The notes under the pieces: model-generated
What the model saw: only the letters and a program-made list of their open reading frames with translations
Databases searched by the model: none
Told to the model about the DNA's origin: nothing
Part shown: positions 11,902 to 23,600 of the stretch, piece by piece
Layout: every line of letters starts with the position of its first letter
How positions within the stretch are numbered: position 1 is the stretch's first letter
Translations under genes and position numbers: made by a program
Source: Micrasema longulum
Lineage: Eukaryota > Arthropoda > Insecta > Trichoptera > Brachycentridae
Direction of reading: 5' to 3'
Length of the DNA: 64,000 bases
Assembly: GCA_022494885.1 (NCBI GenBank)
Contig: JAGVSM010001330.1
Coordinates: 1 to 64,000, forward strand

Positions 11902-12137
11902 GGGCCCCGATTATAATGGGAAGTTAACAGAGTTATCTTGAATTGTCAAAAAAGTAAAACCAAATTTTCTGTACGAAAATGTGAATATTTGTATGAAAAT
12001 TTAAAATATAATAGTCGACAACCTGTAGTTCAATATGTTTAGAAAAAGAACGTGTATACATATAAAAAAACTTAATTTTACTTTGTAGGTAAATAAAATT
12101 TAAGATAAACGTTAACGTCCCATTGTGACACGGGCCC
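11902..12137. mobile_element. Family C MITE, full copy
   Basis: Starts gggccccgattataatggga and ends cattgtgacacgggccc. It contains agttaacagagttatcttga and the inverted tttactttgtaggtaaat block. Confidence 0.78.
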
Positions 12138-12556
12138 TGAAAGTTTATTATTGCGATTATTAATTGTCATGCTCAAATTGTGTTAAAAGTGATCATCAAA
12201 TGATTGGTAGACTGCCTGTTTATAGGAATTTTGAAAATTTTAAATTGGAGTGCTTAGGTACACTGCCTACTTTTTGATATTTTTGTGTTCTAGTATGAGT
12301 TATAAGAAAAATAGAAAACATATTAACTCTTGTTAGGATTTGAACTATTATTTGCAAAGTCGATAGCTAAATATGCGGTGTTATATTAACGTATGATTGT
12401 TATACTAGTCGTAAAGCAGGATTCGCACTTCGGCCCTCTACTATACTTCAGATAATTTTATCCACAAATTGAATACTCTCCTTGTACGCCAGACAAAAAC
12501 GCCTCGAGTTCTATGTCCTAAGTCCTAACTTCTAATACGCATAATGAATGTTCCAG

Positions 12557-12737
12557 GCCACCGACGAAGAATTGGAAGCGGCTTTGAATTCTGCGCTGGA
12601 AGCAGGATATCGCCACATAGATACAGCCTTGGTGTACGAGAACGAGGTCGTTATTGGAAAGGTCCTGAAGAAATGGTTGGACTCCGGGAAAGTCAAGAGA
12701 GAAGACCTTTTCATTGTTACTAAACTGCCACCGGGAG
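12557..12737 (+). CDS. AKR exon a (catalytic Asp, Tyr, Lys)
   Basis: The acceptor is ttccag|gcc and the donor gag|gttagc. It opens in phase 0 with [10 protein letters not shown] and ends one base into the Gly codon of PPGG. An ATG at 12548 is in frame but lies in the intron before the acceptor. Confidence 0.9.
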
Positions 12738-15700
12738 GTTAGCTAATTAAATAATAAAACATAAGTCATAATACTAGGGGTAGATACTTTTATTACTGTG
12801 CTTTATGATTTTTTTTAATGCAAAATTTATTTAAAAGTACACTTCACTAGGGAAACCAGTTCTAAGGAGGACTGTACAGTAGGTGAGCCGATATTTTTTT
12901 CCCGAATTTTGAAATGAAAGGGGTCTAAAAAGTTGCTATTTCGATTACCCAGAATGCAAAAAATATTTAAAAAATATTTGATACTACTTTTAGGCCCTCA
13001 ACCAGAGCTTGAAGTTTTCGAAAAGGTCGATTTTTTGCGCTAAACCGGCTGTTATTTCGTATTTAAGTAAGAAAATCAGTCCAATTAAATTTTATAATGT
13101 GCATTAAACCTTTATAAATAAGCATCTAATGGCGTGCGTCGCACTTTGTTTTGTAATAAAGGGTTAGCATTGTTTTAATGAGCCATTGTTTTTGTCAATA
13201 TTAGCCAGGCGCTCGACGGAATTAGTTCTGCGGAGTGTAAATTTTTTGCATTTCGGTAGTTTTAAAACGTGTTCGAATTTGTAAATTTGTAATTTGTAAA
13301 GTTATATCTTTACTAACTAAAAAATAATTTTATCAATATTTATTTATTTATTTGACGGACTTATGCAGTCCATTCTAACGATGGTAAATACAATTTCTTA
13401 TAATAAATACAGGCACTAATAAAATAAAATACAACTAAATAAAATTAAAGCTAGGACAAAAAAAATAAAAATAGATAATTAACAAAATGTTCAGACAGTG
13501 AGAAACTTCATACCTCAGTTGAAGGCCAAAAGTAGTATGGAATATTTTTTTAAATAATTTTTACGTTCAATGTGATCCAAAATGCAACTTTTTAGACCCC
13601 TTTCACTTTGATGTCTAAAAAAATAAAAAAACTTCATACATCATCAGCCCACTTTACTGTACACTGTACATATTTATTTTCACATATTTCATATGTGTGT
13701 CACTTTTTTACATATTTTTATTTCTCTGTGTAATTTAGCTTGTATTTGAGTCCAGTTTTCTGTTTATTTATTGATTATTCTCGCTTGGTTAGTATTTTTA
13801 CATTTTGGTTTCAATTGATTTATAATTGTTGAATATTGATCAGTTATAGTAGATGTAAGAACTGTACTCCTGGCAGCCATTTTCGTTTTAATCATTATGT
13901 GGTGTAGGGTGACGGTATATTTGATTTTGTACTATTTGGAATTTTAGTAGAAGCATTGAATAATATAAATTTGTAAGTACCTCTTTATATTTATTTGGAT
14001 GGCCTGAATAATGAATTTGATTTTTTTTTACCTATTCGTATTTAAACGGAGCTCATTTTTTGTATCGAAGAATGGGTGTAAAATGTTTTTTTTATTAAAG
14101 GAGTTGCATATTTTTTACCTTGCTTATTACGTGCAAGGCTTACATTAACTGCAAAAGGTATGTTCCTTCTAATTTTTTGACCATAGTGTAAGGATCTGGT
14201 GGTGGAAACTCATACAGGAGAAGCCGGACTATTGATAGGCATAAGCAGATCTTCCGTTCCACTTTGAGAGCGTTCGGCATTTTGTGTCCTATTTTTATTT
14301 ATTTCAACAATCACCTTTACTATTTTTAACATGTATGATATTACCTCATACGATAAGTCCTTATGACTTGTTACTGTTACGATATCTTCTAGGTCCTCGT
14401 CCAGACTTCTGCATCGCTCCTCCAGCTGCATTCGCTCTAAGCTGAAAAATAGAACAATGCATCATCAAATGAGGGACATCTTGGGGTGTCTCATCATCAC
14501 ATGGACAGCTATTGATTTCTGAGAGCTTGAAACGGTGAAGATAGCTCATAAAACATCCGTGGCCTGTAAGGATTTGAGTCAGTTTGTAGCCAACTTGCTG
14601 CGTTTTCTTGAAATCAAAAGCATGAAAGATCGTTGGAAAAAATATTTTGGTTACCTGTTCAGTAGTTTTACGTAAATACCGGCCGTTCCAAAACTTAAGA
14701 GTTCTGCCTCTTATTTTCTTTTTGGCAAAACTCAAAGGAAATCTGTCAAAATCAGGAGCTGTTTTCTTGAGAGTAGCTACTGGAGCCTTTTCATCTGCCT
14801 TTTCATTGCCTTGAATTCCGCAGTGACCTCTTATCCACCGTGAAAATCGGTGTAAAATGTTTGTCTCTGAGGGAGATTCTTTGAGTAAATAATACGCCAG
14901 TGGCTAATAGAGTCGCCCATACAACGGGATTAAGAATTGTAAGGGAAAACCGAAACCGTACGTTACACGTTAAAACGAAACCAAAAATTCGGAACGCTGT
15001 TGTTCTATGCAAAAGGGTAGCGAGAGCGAATTATTATTACTCTTAAGGGGAGATCCATTTACGTATATTACCTACATAATATTGCCAATATGGTGGATGC
15101 CTAGTTTGTTTCGTTTTTGCATGTTTTTTAAAATGGGAAAATGAGTTATTTAAACAAAACATGTTTAGAAAATTATTCAATTTTTTAATTCATTTGAATT
15201 TTTGAGATAGTAGGTATACTACATATTTGAATAAACTCATTGCGTTTTTGACATTAGTTTATATAATATTTATTTTTTTACCAAGATTTTATTTTTGTGA
15301 GACCTTTTACCAAAAAAATCATAACTTTCTAAACTCGTCATTGTTACAGCTGATTTTACGTAATTAAAACGTCAGATTTTGACGTTGCCGACAGCTGATT
15401 TTGACGTTGTTAAAACGTCATCGTTCACAGCTGATTTTAACGTAGTTAAAACGTCATTGCTTTCAGCTGATTTGAGAAACGCCGTGGCATAGAATTACAA
15501 TAATGCTATGAGCCATGGCTTAAATTTTGACGTTATGGAGTCGTTTTTCCTCAGCTGATTTTGACGTTATTAAAATCCAGTGCTTACAGCTGTTTCTGAG
15601 GTTATTGAAATATCATTGTTTACAGCTGATTTTGATGTGATTCAAGCACAATTGTCTACACCTTTGAATTTCTCCATCTGTGTTGAGATAGTTCACAGGA

Positions 15701-18700
15701 ATGGATCATTCCTGGTTGTGCCACTATGAGCTGTGTCTATTCTTTATAAATGTATGCATTGTTATTAAATTAAATAAATATAAAAGGGTCATTAAAATAA
15801 TTTGTCAATAGGTAACCATCCTTCTTTGGTCCGCAAGTTCTTCGATCAGTCGATCAAAGACCTGCAGCTGGACTACCTGGACTTGTACCTCGTTCACGCC
15901 CCTTGGGCCTTCAAGTACTGTGAAGACAATCTCCACCCAACCAACCAAGATGGGGAGTTCCTCATCGACCCTAACACAGATCACATTGCTATTTGGAGGG
16001 TAATAACTAGAGTTTTAATATTATTGCACTCCTCAAAATGATGAGTTCTGATTTTTCAAAATGTCTCTTGTTATATGTGTTTTTTACCCTGCATTTGTCC
16101 ATCTTTTAATGAATAATCAATGATTTTAATGTTCGATTGCAATAGCATGTATGCATAAAGTCTAGGGTTCGATTCTTGACAAGGCCGATATGAAAACTGA
16201 TGTGAAATGTGCTTGTTCCCTGCAATATTTCATAGTCCTTGGACTGAATATGTCCGACACTTTTTATTTTACTATTTTCTTTTAAATAGCACACTTTGCA
16301 GTTTACGAATTAAGTATTAATGCAGTGCTATATGCACCAATGGGCGAAGATAACCACAGAAATAAGAAAAATAGTTATTTTTATTTCAGTACATGTAATC
16401 CTGTTGATCGCGGGGGATAAGTTTCTGGACATGGCTCCGATAAGCAAATTTTTGCTATCAACGGGGGATTTTTCACACAACTCAATCAAATATTTTTCAG
16501 CTGATCCTATGTCTGCACTAGCCGATTCGACAATCATTTTAGGCAATGCTAGTGACTGTTTTTTCTTTTCTATTTTGAGATTTTATATGATCCCAAAGAT
16601 TTTTAATTATGTCTTTTTGATGCACAATTAAAATCCCTACCCACAACTGCAAATTTACCACTATTTTTTATTGGTTTTTTTTCTAAAGGTATTGTAAAAA
16701 AAATCGCATTATCAACAAATCTACACTCGCCGGGGCGCGATCAACGGGGGGGTTACCCGTAATTAAATGAATAACGTGACCCATGACTAATTTTTATTAA
16801 AATTTCTGTCATTGAAAATCAAATAACTCTCTCCACCTGAAAAATAACAAATTTGGCATTTTGTCACATTTATCACCATCATTCCCCTTTCCAAACCCAG
16901 TGGTAGATAGGGCACTGCATTGGTAAAACAAATCATACAGTTCTGTGGACCCTGGACGAATGTTTTCGACTCAGTGTCTGCTCTTGGGTAAAAATCCTAA
17001 ATAAGAAAATCGAGTGGAGATAAGTCCACCTCATTGTGAAGAGGTTGATGCGTTTGCATACACTATTCTTGAGGTCTTGGGTTCGATTCCTGACAGGGGC
17101 ATGTGAAATACTGATTTTAAATGTTGTTTAAAATGCAATATTTTATTGTTTCTGAACCGGTACCTGAAATGTAAGATTGATCAATTAATCACATTGCCTT
17201 CATATAACAGTTAATCGAAATACACCGCGTTTGGTTTGTTGCATTACTATTTAAAAAATGTAATCTGGTGTTTAAATAAATCAGAACATCAAAATACTTA
17301 TAAATTTCTGAAAACTGATATTTCCCTCCAAAACAGAGTTATTATACTTATTTCTCATACTAAAGTAGAAGACGAAGAAAGTTATCAAATACATGTATAT
17401 TACCTACATGTTTTAAAAAATACCCTTTTAGTATACCTTATATTGATATGCAATGTGTAACAAAACTTTTTATTTCCCAGGAAATGGAGAAGTTAGCAGA
17501 TGAAGGGAAAGCCAAATTCATTGGCCTATCAAATTTCAACGAGAGGCAGATCAAGCGCGTGCACGACAACTCCAGAATCAAGCCCGCGAACCTTCAGGTG
17601 GAAGTTCACGCCTACTTCCAACAGCGACCTCTTGTGGCCTTCTGTAAGCAGCACAACATCACAGTCACCGCCTACTCTCCCCTCGGCTCCAGGGGACTCG
17701 GCTCTTTCATGAAGAAACTTGGGTTCGAGTAAGAATCTCTCTTGGCACATTCTCCGAATAAACTAATTTTAGTAGCCTCACGAGTCCCATACAGAGTAGT
17801 ACTAATTTCAAATAGTTCTCTTTTTTCTTTTCTTCTTATCTTGCCTTCCCCTCTCCACTGCTGGATATTGGCCTCTCCCAACTCTTTCCACTTGACTCTA
17901 TCTTGACTCCTTCGCATCCAGGCACCACCAGCTAACTGGGCGATGTCTGCATCTAGGAAAGCACCCCCTCAACATACCCGAAAACCGTTTTAAAGACCAA
18001 GGATCTTCCTATTCGTTTGCTCATACTAAAAAAAACAATCTTTACACCAGTCCTCTTTGGTGGAGTGTAGGGAACACTCCTTTTATTTATCCAGGGCCTC
18101 CACTTCAATACTTGTGGCGCCCGTCTGGTTTCCCCCTGTCTAGCTATAATATATCCTTGTCACTTTAGTTTTGCCGCACGGTTTATGACATCAGCAACTT
18201 TGGTTCTCCGTTTAATCTCTTCATTTCTAATTGTATCTTGGAGACTCACACCGAGTGTCTGCCGTTCCACGAAGCATTTTAATTTTTGGATACTCTTTAA
18301 TGTAAGGGTTTTTTTCTGTGTGAAGCTAAATGTCTGATATATCAGACATATATATCTGTCATATATGTTATATATATATGACATATATGATATATGTCAT
18401 AAGAAACTTTACACACCTCATTAACAACTTACTCTTATATTCTTTTCCTTTTATTTCTGAATCAAATCTCATGGAAGACCAATATAATATTGAAATTCTA
18501 TTACATCATCATAATCAGTCCATGTTGGTCCACTGCTGAACATGGACCTCCCCGTGTCTCCTGTTTACCTACTTACAGCCTATCATGATGAGATGTGGAA
18601 TTTTCTTCAGCGTATAATTGATTAGATTGTATAAATGACCTTGCTACAGATATTGGCGTAAGATTTAAAACTATTTTATTCAAATTAGAACATACCGCAC

Positions 18701-20701
18701 CGTAATTAACATAATGTTGTTGCAGTTAATGGCACTGTACTTAGTAAAAGTCAGTAATGGCAGTAGTCAACTTAGATAGAAAGATGGTGATCAGAAATTA
18801 TTATATTATTTGAGTGTGTGAAGCAATAACCGCAGACTATGATATTCGAGACCAAGTCTTTCCTGTATGAAAAGGGGAATATTCTTTCATAATTTTAACA
18901 CTTTTACTTTTGATTAAACAAGCGGTCATTTTTATGTACTAAAACAGGCCTGGGAAAACTTTTCGAATAAAAAGTTGCATTAGGAACGGCGAGCCACATG
19001 TAAAATACTATTCATAGATGTACATACATTATTTAGCGTTGTGAAAAGGAATTTCAAAATAAACAATAAGTGTTTCTCTAAAAACAAACAATTTAATGAG
19101 GAGAATGGAACTGGTTTATATATTTCAACAATTTTTTCATTTCAGGTGTTCATTTTGTAGTTGTTTCTTAAAACTGTCTGTAGATGTTCATCGGTGATGC
19201 TTGGTCGTACTATGTTTTTATTAAGATTCTTGATTTAAAAAGGTTTGTTCACATGTATAAGTAAGTTGATCCAAAAACAACCAACACTTTTCGAGTAAAA
19301 TCTTTGAGTCGGAAGAATTTGTCCAAATTAAGAGTGCCATAAAATTTTATTTATCATGCTTTTTTTCTCTAGTCTCTATTCTTCACCTACCTGTGACTGC
19401 TCCCTATAGTCGATAAATTTTTTAATGTATATTATTATAGTTTTAAAAGGCAGAAAAAAATAAACTTTCTTCAGAAACATGATTATACCTCCCTGGCCGG
19501 GAATGGGCATGCGGACATGCGGCCCCTAAGCCCCAGTTTGCCCAGGCCTGAACTAAAACATATCGATTGTAGTGGGTCAAATAAATTCATATTTTAAGAG
19601 GGAATAATGTGTATTTTTTATGTATTTTTTCAGACGGGAGCTTCCCGACCTTCACAACAATCCTGTGGTGCTCGAGCTGAGCGCCAAGTACGGTAGGACT
19701 CCAGCCCAGATCCTCCTGCGTCATATTCTGCAGAGGGGCATTATGGCCATACCCAAGAGTACTAATCCCGAGAGAATTAGTCAGGTACAACGCATTTTTT
19801 ATCGTCCTCAAAAAAATTATGTAGCCCATTAGATGGATGCTAAATTAAGCTAACTAGAGAAATACAAAAGAAATGTTTCTTTTCTCCGGATATATGAAAT
19901 AAATGTATCTATAACTGTGGTCTATGTTCAAGGTCCACAGAAGGAATGCGTGGTAATGTGTTTTGACGCTGCTTGGTTGAGTTTCGATAAAAATTGGCAC
20001 CTCAGTATTCAAGAATATGATATATTTTTGAAATATTTAGAAGCTCAACTCAGGAACCGCGTCACAACACACTGCCGCATTCCTTCTGTGCGCCTTGAAC
20101 GTAGACCGCGACTATGCAACAATGTTTTGAGTTTGTCAAAATTTTTGTAGACAAGACCTGGATTTGTGGTTCTTGGCGGTGAGTTGTCGAGACATTTAAA
20201 AGTAAAGCCCCATAGCTATCAAAATGTATATTTTTTCGACATTTAGTATTAAATGTCGAAAAAAATGACTTCCCGGAAACTGGAAATCTATCACAACGCT
20301 TGTCAATGCTGTAATTAATTAACTGATTCACAAGAATTTGTGACCTCATTCAAAGTAGTTCATTTCCATCAAAACCATTTTCATTAATTTCTGAGAAACT
20401 TTGCTACCGGGTGTAAGAAAACATTTTTAATGTTCAATTTCCCGTAACACTGAACTTCCTCATTAATATGAAAAGTAGCCCTTTTTACTGACATTAATTT
20501 TTACAAAAAACATGCACACATGCACATAGATGTACTATTTATGTTTATAATTTTATTTTACAGAATATTTCGTTATTTGATTTTGAAATTTCTCCCGAAG
20601 ACGTCAAAAAGATGGACAGCTTGGACCAAGGGGAGCAAGGGCGAGTGTGTGATTTCGCTTTCTTCAAAGGGCTGGACAAGCACCCCGAGTTTCCATTCTA
20701 A
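12557..20701 (+). CDS. Aldo-keto reductase (AKR), spliced gene, 5' exon not found
   Basis: Exons 12557-12737, 15812-15999, 17481-17728, 19634-19784 and 20564-20701 join in phase into 301 residues plus TAA. AKRs are cytosolic (alpha/beta)8-barrel enzymes that reduce carbonyls with NADPH. Counting from the first residue seen, the catalytic tetrad is Asp22 (HIDTA), Tyr27 (VYENE), Lys56 (TKLPP) and His89 (LVHAPW); the spacings of 5, 29 and 33 match the family. The C-terminal cofactor motif IPKS is in exon 4, and the protein ends in PEFPF. About 20-30 N-terminal residues (the GLGTW strand) are missing: I found no such exon before 12557, so it lies outside the window or was missed. The exons are much richer in G and C than their introns. 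The specific substrate cannot be told; 1,5-anhydrofructose or aldose reductase-like subfamilies are possible. Confidence 0.93.
12874..13665. mobile_element. Long-TIR element, ~790 bp, in an AKR intron
   Basis: The left arm has tgtacagtaggtgagcc, gaaaggggtctaaaaagttg and actacttttaggccctcaac. The right arm has the same blocks inverted (gttgaaggccaaaagtagt, caactttttagacccctttc, cccactttactgtaca). Arms are ~170 bp. A LINE-like tttatttatttatttgacgg tail sits between them at 13340. Confidence 0.78.
14176..14870 (-). pseudogene. LINE ORF2 remnant: RNase H and zinc-knuckle-like end
   Basis: Minus-strand reading gives [16 protein letters not shown], the end of a retrotransposon RNase H domain. It continues [20 protein letters not shown] and [18 protein letters not shown], the Cys/His tail of R1/jockey-type ORF2. 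A frame change near 14430 moves the end ([20 protein letters not shown]) to another frame. It is a dead fragment in an AKR intron. Confidence 0.75.
14885..15041. mobile_element. Family H small MITE, copy 1
   Basis: It shares ends and interior (aataatacgccagtggcta, ccatac, ggaacgctgttgttctatgc) with 39213-39402. The right end gcgaattattattac mirrors the left. Confidence 0.65.
15345..15645. repeat. Minisatellite, ~38-bp unit
   Basis: About eight units carry cagctgattttgacgtt, gttaaaacgtcattg and a linker. One stretch at 15490-15535 breaks the array. It ends ~165 bp before AKR exon b. Confidence 0.82.
15812..15999 (+). CDS. AKR exon b (catalytic His)
   Basis: The acceptor is gtcaatag|gtaacc and the donor tggagg|gtaata. 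It supplies two bases to complete Gly, then NHPSLVRK and [10 protein letters not shown], and ends in phase 0 at IAIWR. The length of 188 nt fits the neighbouring phases. Confidence 0.92.
16128..16345 (+). mobile_element. tRNA-derived SINE, short form
   Basis: It has gggttcgattcttgac, aatatttcatagtccttgga and gcagtgctatatgcaccaat in the same order as 5459-5710, with weaker similarity at the head. Confidence 0.7.
16865..16930 (-). mobile_element. SINE 3' fragment
   Basis: catttatcaccatcattccc and gatagggcactgcattgg are the inverted 3' end of the SINE family, abutting a plus-oriented copy. Confidence 0.6.
16940..17245 (+). mobile_element. tRNA-derived SINE, long form
   Basis: It begins with the extra 5' module (ctggacgaatg, aaaatcctaaataagaaaat), followed by the tRNA-like head (gcgtttgcatacac, gggttcgattcctgacaggg) and the body. 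Confidence 0.72.
17481..17728 (+). CDS. AKR exon c
   Basis: The acceptor is tttcccag|gaaatg and the donor ttcga|gtaaga. It encodes [20 protein letters not shown] through AYSPLG to KKLGF. The IGLSNF and AYSPLG blocks are AKR signatures on the cofactor side of the barrel. Confidence 0.93.
17835..17945. repeat. LINE/SINE-related fragment
   Basis: ctccactgctggatattggc and ctctcccaactctttccac resemble a phrase common in insect RTE-like tails; a second version is at 18520-18580 (gtccactgctgaacatggac). Confidence 0.35.
18330..18402. repeat. AT-rich palindrome cluster
   Basis: Nested gatatatcagacatatata and atatatgacatatatgatat units form a low-complexity cruciform-prone tract. Confidence 0.65.
18945..19550. 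mobile_element. hAT-type non-autonomous element with 8-bp target duplication
   Basis: Ends are caggcctgggaaaac and, inverted, caggcctgggcaaac. Flanks are tactaaaa on the left and aactaaaa on the right, an 8-bp duplication with one change, the hAT standard. The 606-bp interior has no transposase frame. It lies in the intron before AKR exon d. Confidence 0.85.
19634..19784 (+). CDS. AKR exon d (cofactor motif)
   Basis: The acceptor is tttttcag|acgg and the donor agtcag|gtacaa. It encodes [20 protein letters not shown], then TPAQILLRH and [14 protein letters not shown]. The IPKS/R region binds the 2'-phosphate of NADPH in AKRs. Confidence 0.92.
19909..20116. mobile_element. Small TIR element, ~208 bp
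   Basis: ggtctatgttcaaggtccac with agaaggaatgcg on the left is mirrored by cgcattccttct and gtgcgccttgaacgtagacc on the right. The arms are about 50 bp. Confidence 0.75.
20180..20465 (-). mobile_element. Family B MITE, partial
   Basis: Minus orientation: gacttcccggaaactggaaa, ttcaaagtagttcatttcca, ggtgtaagaaaacattttta and cactgaacttcctcatta at its end. The other end is lost. Confidence 0.65.
20564..20701 (+). CDS. AKR terminal exon
   Basis: The acceptor is attttacag|aatatt. It encodes [20 protein letters not shown] and ends [12 protein letters not shown] followed by TAA, a typical insect AKR C-terminus. A possible AATAAA lies at 20923-20928. Confidence 0.92.
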   Translation, partial: NISLFDFEISPEDVKKMDSLDQGEQGRVCDFAFFKGLDKHPEFPF

Positions 20702-21145
20702 CAGATTCTCTATAGCATAAAAGAAAAAAAAAAGAATAATCAATGCAAATATATACTCTGTTTTCAATAACTGCATCTTCTGTTACAATTTATTATTGTT
20801 AGTGTTTTAAAAAATCTATGATTTTTATCATGTTAATTTAAGTCGACGAAATATTCTCCCGGTTAGCATAAATACGAGGCATGTCTAGAAAGAAAGTTCC
20901 GTTTGACAGATTAAGGAAAACAAATAAAACACATTCTAAAAAAACATGGTGGAAAATCTTTAGACCTCAAACCACTATTTTGTAGGCACTTGTCATAGCG
21001 CTCCCATGTTGTGGCAATATGCTGTATATTTAAAAAGTTACTTTTAAGATGAATAAGTTACTTTAAAGTTTATTAGACGTTTTTTTATGTTATCATATAC
21101 CATGTTCCGTATGGCAAAAGCGCTAAAATGGCAAAACAGCGTATT

Positions 21146-21853
21146 TGTGGGTTGTCCTAGCAGAATACTCAATTACGTTTTTAAAATTCATGAATTTCAA
21201 ATTAAACATTCCAATTGAAGAGCTGAACTATAAATTTTTAATGAAGCAGCTAAAATTAATATATATATGTGATAGAAGGGAAATTTCAGATTTAGTGCTG
21301 CTTTTCAAGTTATCAAATAATGTTCTTGACAGTCCCGAACTTTTAAATTGTGCAAATTTTTATGTGAGACAGCGTGGGATGAGACAAAATACTTCTTTTG
21401 CTTGTTGATTTGCGTAGTTAAAACTATGCTAAATACTCACCTATTCCACGGCTCCACATGTAAGCAAACAAACATGGAAACTTAGATTTATATAATTTAT
21501 CTTTATACAAATTAAAATCATTACTTTTATATCACTTTTTTTTCTAAATTATAAAACTGTACTAACTGTTATACTTGTTTTACTGTTTATACTATGATAC
21601 ATCGCCTCTGGTACTTCTATACTTTTTTAATTTAAACTCTTTATTTATTGTTATTTTCTGCATACCTATGTTAAAATTTCTTATTTAATTTTCCTTTATT
21701 ATTTCTCTATTTTCTGCTAATTTTATTTTGGGTATCTTTATTTTATAGAACTTTGTAGACTTGTGTACAGGTGTTTTGTTTCATTATAATTGTTTTTCAA
21801 TATTATTTTTTACTTTGTCAAAGGCGTAAGCCGTCGAAATAAATAAATAAATT
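21146..21853 (+). pseudogene. jockey/CR1-type LINE 3' end
   Basis: The frame reads LKFMNFKLNIP, then DRREISDLVLLFKLSNNVLD and SPELL, matching the helical C-terminal segment after the RT domain in jockey-like LINEs. A T-rich 3' UTR follows, ending in ggcgtaagccgtcgaaataa and taaataaat. It is 5'-truncated. Confidence 0.65.
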
Positions 21854-22079
21854 CCCCGGGAAGTAACACCAATAAAAATTAAAACTAAGTACATATGATG
21901 AAACTCGACGAATAGAATATATGGAGTTTTGTTAAGCCAAAATTCTGTGTCTATGGATACAGCGTATTGCCATAATGCGGGCGAGCATGGAGCAAGCTTT
22001 TGTATTCCCTCTTTATAAAAGGGGACGCCCACTTCTTTCGTCACCACGCACATTATCATGATCTTCATTGACCTATCTC

Positions 22080-22890
22080 ACACACCCCCTTCTTATCATT
22101 GGATCATTTATCGCATGTTGATGAATGTGGACTGGTTTAATGTTCTACGCATTAAGGAAATAAATTATTAACCTTATCTCACTGCGGTGGGATTTTAAAT
22201 ATTTGGCATTTCAAACAAGCGCCACAAAGCGTACACAACAGTGGGCTAACTCATAATGGCGTTAACTCCTTCTCAATAGGTCAGGATAAGTACCACGCAT
22301 GCGCGAAACGGCCATCGCAACGCTGTGATGGCAAGAAATACAAACGGATCGTTTTTTCTGGAAATATCTCATATATAACATACGTAAATTTAAAAAAAAA
22401 AAACAGTATTTTAACATTAATATCATAAATATTTTTCTAAAGGCAATGTGACATTAATAATATCATTTTTATTTACATTAATGATCTTACATTTACATTT
22501 TTGAACATATTTTTTTTTTAAATGTAAAACAAAACTATTGTAATTTTCTTATAGGTCTATTTAGTATTTAATAAAATTGAGATTTTTTTAGATTAAGTAA
22601 CATTTTATACACGTTGTTGAACTTGTGTTATTAGATAGTAGTTCGTAAAGTTAATTAACATTCAAAATATAACTTGCAATTAAAATCATAATCACAATTT
22701 TTACAATGAATAATTGTTCGTATTGTTCCTAAAATAAATGAAAGTATGAAATATATGTTTTTTTCCTATGTCGAATGTTCATGCAAAAAAGTATTATTAT
22801 ATTGAAGTTTGAAAAATGTGGCAAAATAAAAAACTGAAAAAAGTCTTTGTTTTTTTTTGACTCCAGTAGTCTAGGCGTTTAGGTTATTTA
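22080..22890. other. No supported gene
   Basis: A short higher-GC patch (22180-22345, with ccacgcatgcgcgaaacggc) is followed by AT-rich DNA. Nothing is recognisable. Confidence 0.35.
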
Positions 22891-22914
22891 AAATGTTATT
22901 TAACATCAGCTATT

Positions 22915-23600
22915 ACCTCTACACACTAAACACAAAAAAGCGGTTGATGGAAGCCCTGGTATTCTCCATTATGGGGCTGAAACGTGAACAATGCCTACGA
23001 GAGGAAGAGGATCGATGCATTCGAGATGTGGTGTTGGAGAAGGCTGATGCGAGTGCCTTGGACAGCCAGAAGGACGAATGCATCGATACTGGAAGAGCTC
23101 CATATTACAACTCGTCTATCAGTGGTGTGTTTGAGAAGGATACTGTCTTTCTTTGGACACATTGCTAGACGTGAGCCAGACAATCTAGAAAAGGCAATAA
23201 TGTCTGGCCGAGTTGAAGGTAGGAGAAGCCGGGGTAGAATCCCATATAGATGGACTGACCAAATAAAGGTGGCTACGGGGCTAAAATTTGATGAGTCAGT
23301 ACGTCGGGCTGAGGACAGACTGGAGTGGAACAGGCTAATTAGAAGTGTTCATGGTGATCACGATCCTCAGCATTGAGGAACCGACTTGGAAGAGAGAGAC
23401 TACCTCTACAAAAAATGTCGTGAAATAGCTGATACAATTTATCTATATACTGTTCATTTCATGTTCGAGAATATTTTTTAACTTACTGTGATGCTACTTG
23501 TGAAAACCTTTAATTGGCTTATTTGTAATTTGTTTTGCTTTATATGTAAGATAAATATAGCTGTTGATTATCCGAATAAAGAATAAATAATAAAATATAA
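22915..23600 (+). pseudogene. LINE reverse-transcriptase C-terminus, 5'-truncated
   Basis: The frame at 22984-23376 reads RKRIDAFEMWCWRRLMRVPW, TARRTNASILEELHI, then FFGHIARREPDNLEKAIMSG and RRSRGRIPYRWTDQIK, ending HDPQH. This is a very widespread insect LINE ending. Upstream, a frameshifted RLMEALVFSIM continues it. An A/T-rich tail with cgaataaagaataaataata ends near 23600. Confidence 0.85.
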
